Program-made: the position numbers and the translations under genes
DNA from: Syntrophorhabdus sp.
Lineage (GTDB): Bacteria; Desulfobacterota; BSN033; UBA1163
Length of the DNA: 13,385 bases
Direction of reading: 5' to 3'
Assembly: GCA_020724025.1 (NCBI GenBank)
Contig: DYHU01000081.1
Span: 1-13,385, forward strand
In this document: piece after piece, positions 13,328-13,385 of the stretch
Numbering within the stretch: position 1 is the first letter of the stretch
Layout of the letters: the number at the start of each line of letters is the position of its first letter
The notes under the pieces: model-generated
Told to the model about the DNA's origin: nothing
Databases searched by the model: none
What the model saw: the letters and a program-made list of their open reading frames with translations, nothing else

Positions 13328-13385
13328 TTCCCCGATAGCTCAACCGGCAGAGTCCCGCCAGCGGCGGGATTAACCACCAGGTTAG
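13328..13385 (+). repeat. tRNA-Asn-like degenerate sequence, copy C (runs off the window)
   Basis: The 55 bases 13331-13385 are identical to 13168-13222 of copy B, including the TCCCGCC-agc-GGCGGGA palindrome. Copy C has one extra C (TTCCCCGA), closer to a normal tRNA-Asn acceptor strand. The window ends before the T-arm. The copies lie 163 bases apart in direct orientation. Confidence 0.8.

Larger units (their letters stand above)
12850..13385. other. 536-base gene-free region rich in repeats
   Basis: No convincing open reading frame is seen on either strand. The stretch holds, in order, a weak terminator candidate, a nested inverted repeat, a TTGGTCATT repeat, three tRNA-Asn-like repeats, degenerate TTGG/AATTTG units, and two TCTTTTAAACTAA strings (12880-12892, 13264-13276). 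The local base composition is clearly more AT-rich than that of the genes, apart from the GC-rich palindromes. Confidence 0.8.

Noticed and set aside
13023..13385. A CRISPR array, given direct repeats in the tail
   Set aside because: There are only two full copies 163 bases apart plus one disrupted copy. Spacing is irregular, there are no uniform spacers and no cas genes.
13166..13385. att sites of an integrative element at a tRNA gene
   Set aside because: att duplications normally copy the 3' end of a tRNA and flank an integrase gene. Here the shared part is the 5' side, the copies are only 163 bases apart and no integrase is visible.

Overview
This window is a compact, almost entirely plus-strand housekeeping segment from a bacterium that looks like a member of the Desulfobacterota (former Deltaproteobacteria) or a close relative. 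The reasons are the gene order rpsB-tsf-pyrH-frr-uppS-cdsA-dxr-rseP followed by ilvB-ilvN-ilvC-psd-pssA, moderate GC content, a short EF-Ts, and the style of dispersed intergenic repeats. The taxonomic call is inference from gene order and protein character; no search was run.

Layout. Positions 1-2269 hold a translation block: the 3' end of rpsB, then tsf, pyrH and frr. A 55-residue two-cluster ferredoxin with a GTG start follows at 2363-2530. Positions 2815-7458 hold an envelope and isoprenoid block: uppS, cdsA, dxr, rseP and tsaB. cdsA/dxr and dxr/rseP overlap and are probably translationally coupled. A 71-residue DUF465/YdcH-like protein follows at 7532-7747, with a possible promoter upstream. 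Positions 7866-11430 encode acetohydroxyacid synthase (ilvB, ilvN) and ketol-acid reductoisomerase (ilvC). psd and pssA follow ilvC with overlapping or abutting ends. Together cdsA, pssA and psd encode the route from phosphatidic acid through CDP-diacylglycerol and phosphatidylserine to phosphatidylethanolamine. dxr and uppS are an early and a late step of undecaprenyl phosphate supply.

The protein-coding content is conventional. The unusual part is what lies between the genes. Most junctions that do not overlap carry palindromic or repeated DNA from at least six families: AATCCG-type repeats (2282-2340, 3557-3625); an element bounded by GTAGGGCA/TGCCCTAC (2670-2747); TTGGTCATT-type repeats (6708-6749, 12954-12995); CCTCAA units with variable palindromic cores on both sides of ilvB (7754-7858, 9580-9689); a 66-bp GTCATTCC palindrome between ilvN and ilvC (10255-10320); and a tRNA-Asn-like repeat in the 536-base gene-free tail (13023-13385). 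A small palindrome (TCCCGCC, 2-3 base loop, GGCGGGA) occurs five times inside three of these families, and empty and filled versions of such sites can be compared within the window. This nested micro-palindrome behaviour is the best candidate here for something poorly described. I found no defence system, CRISPR array, prophage or transposase.
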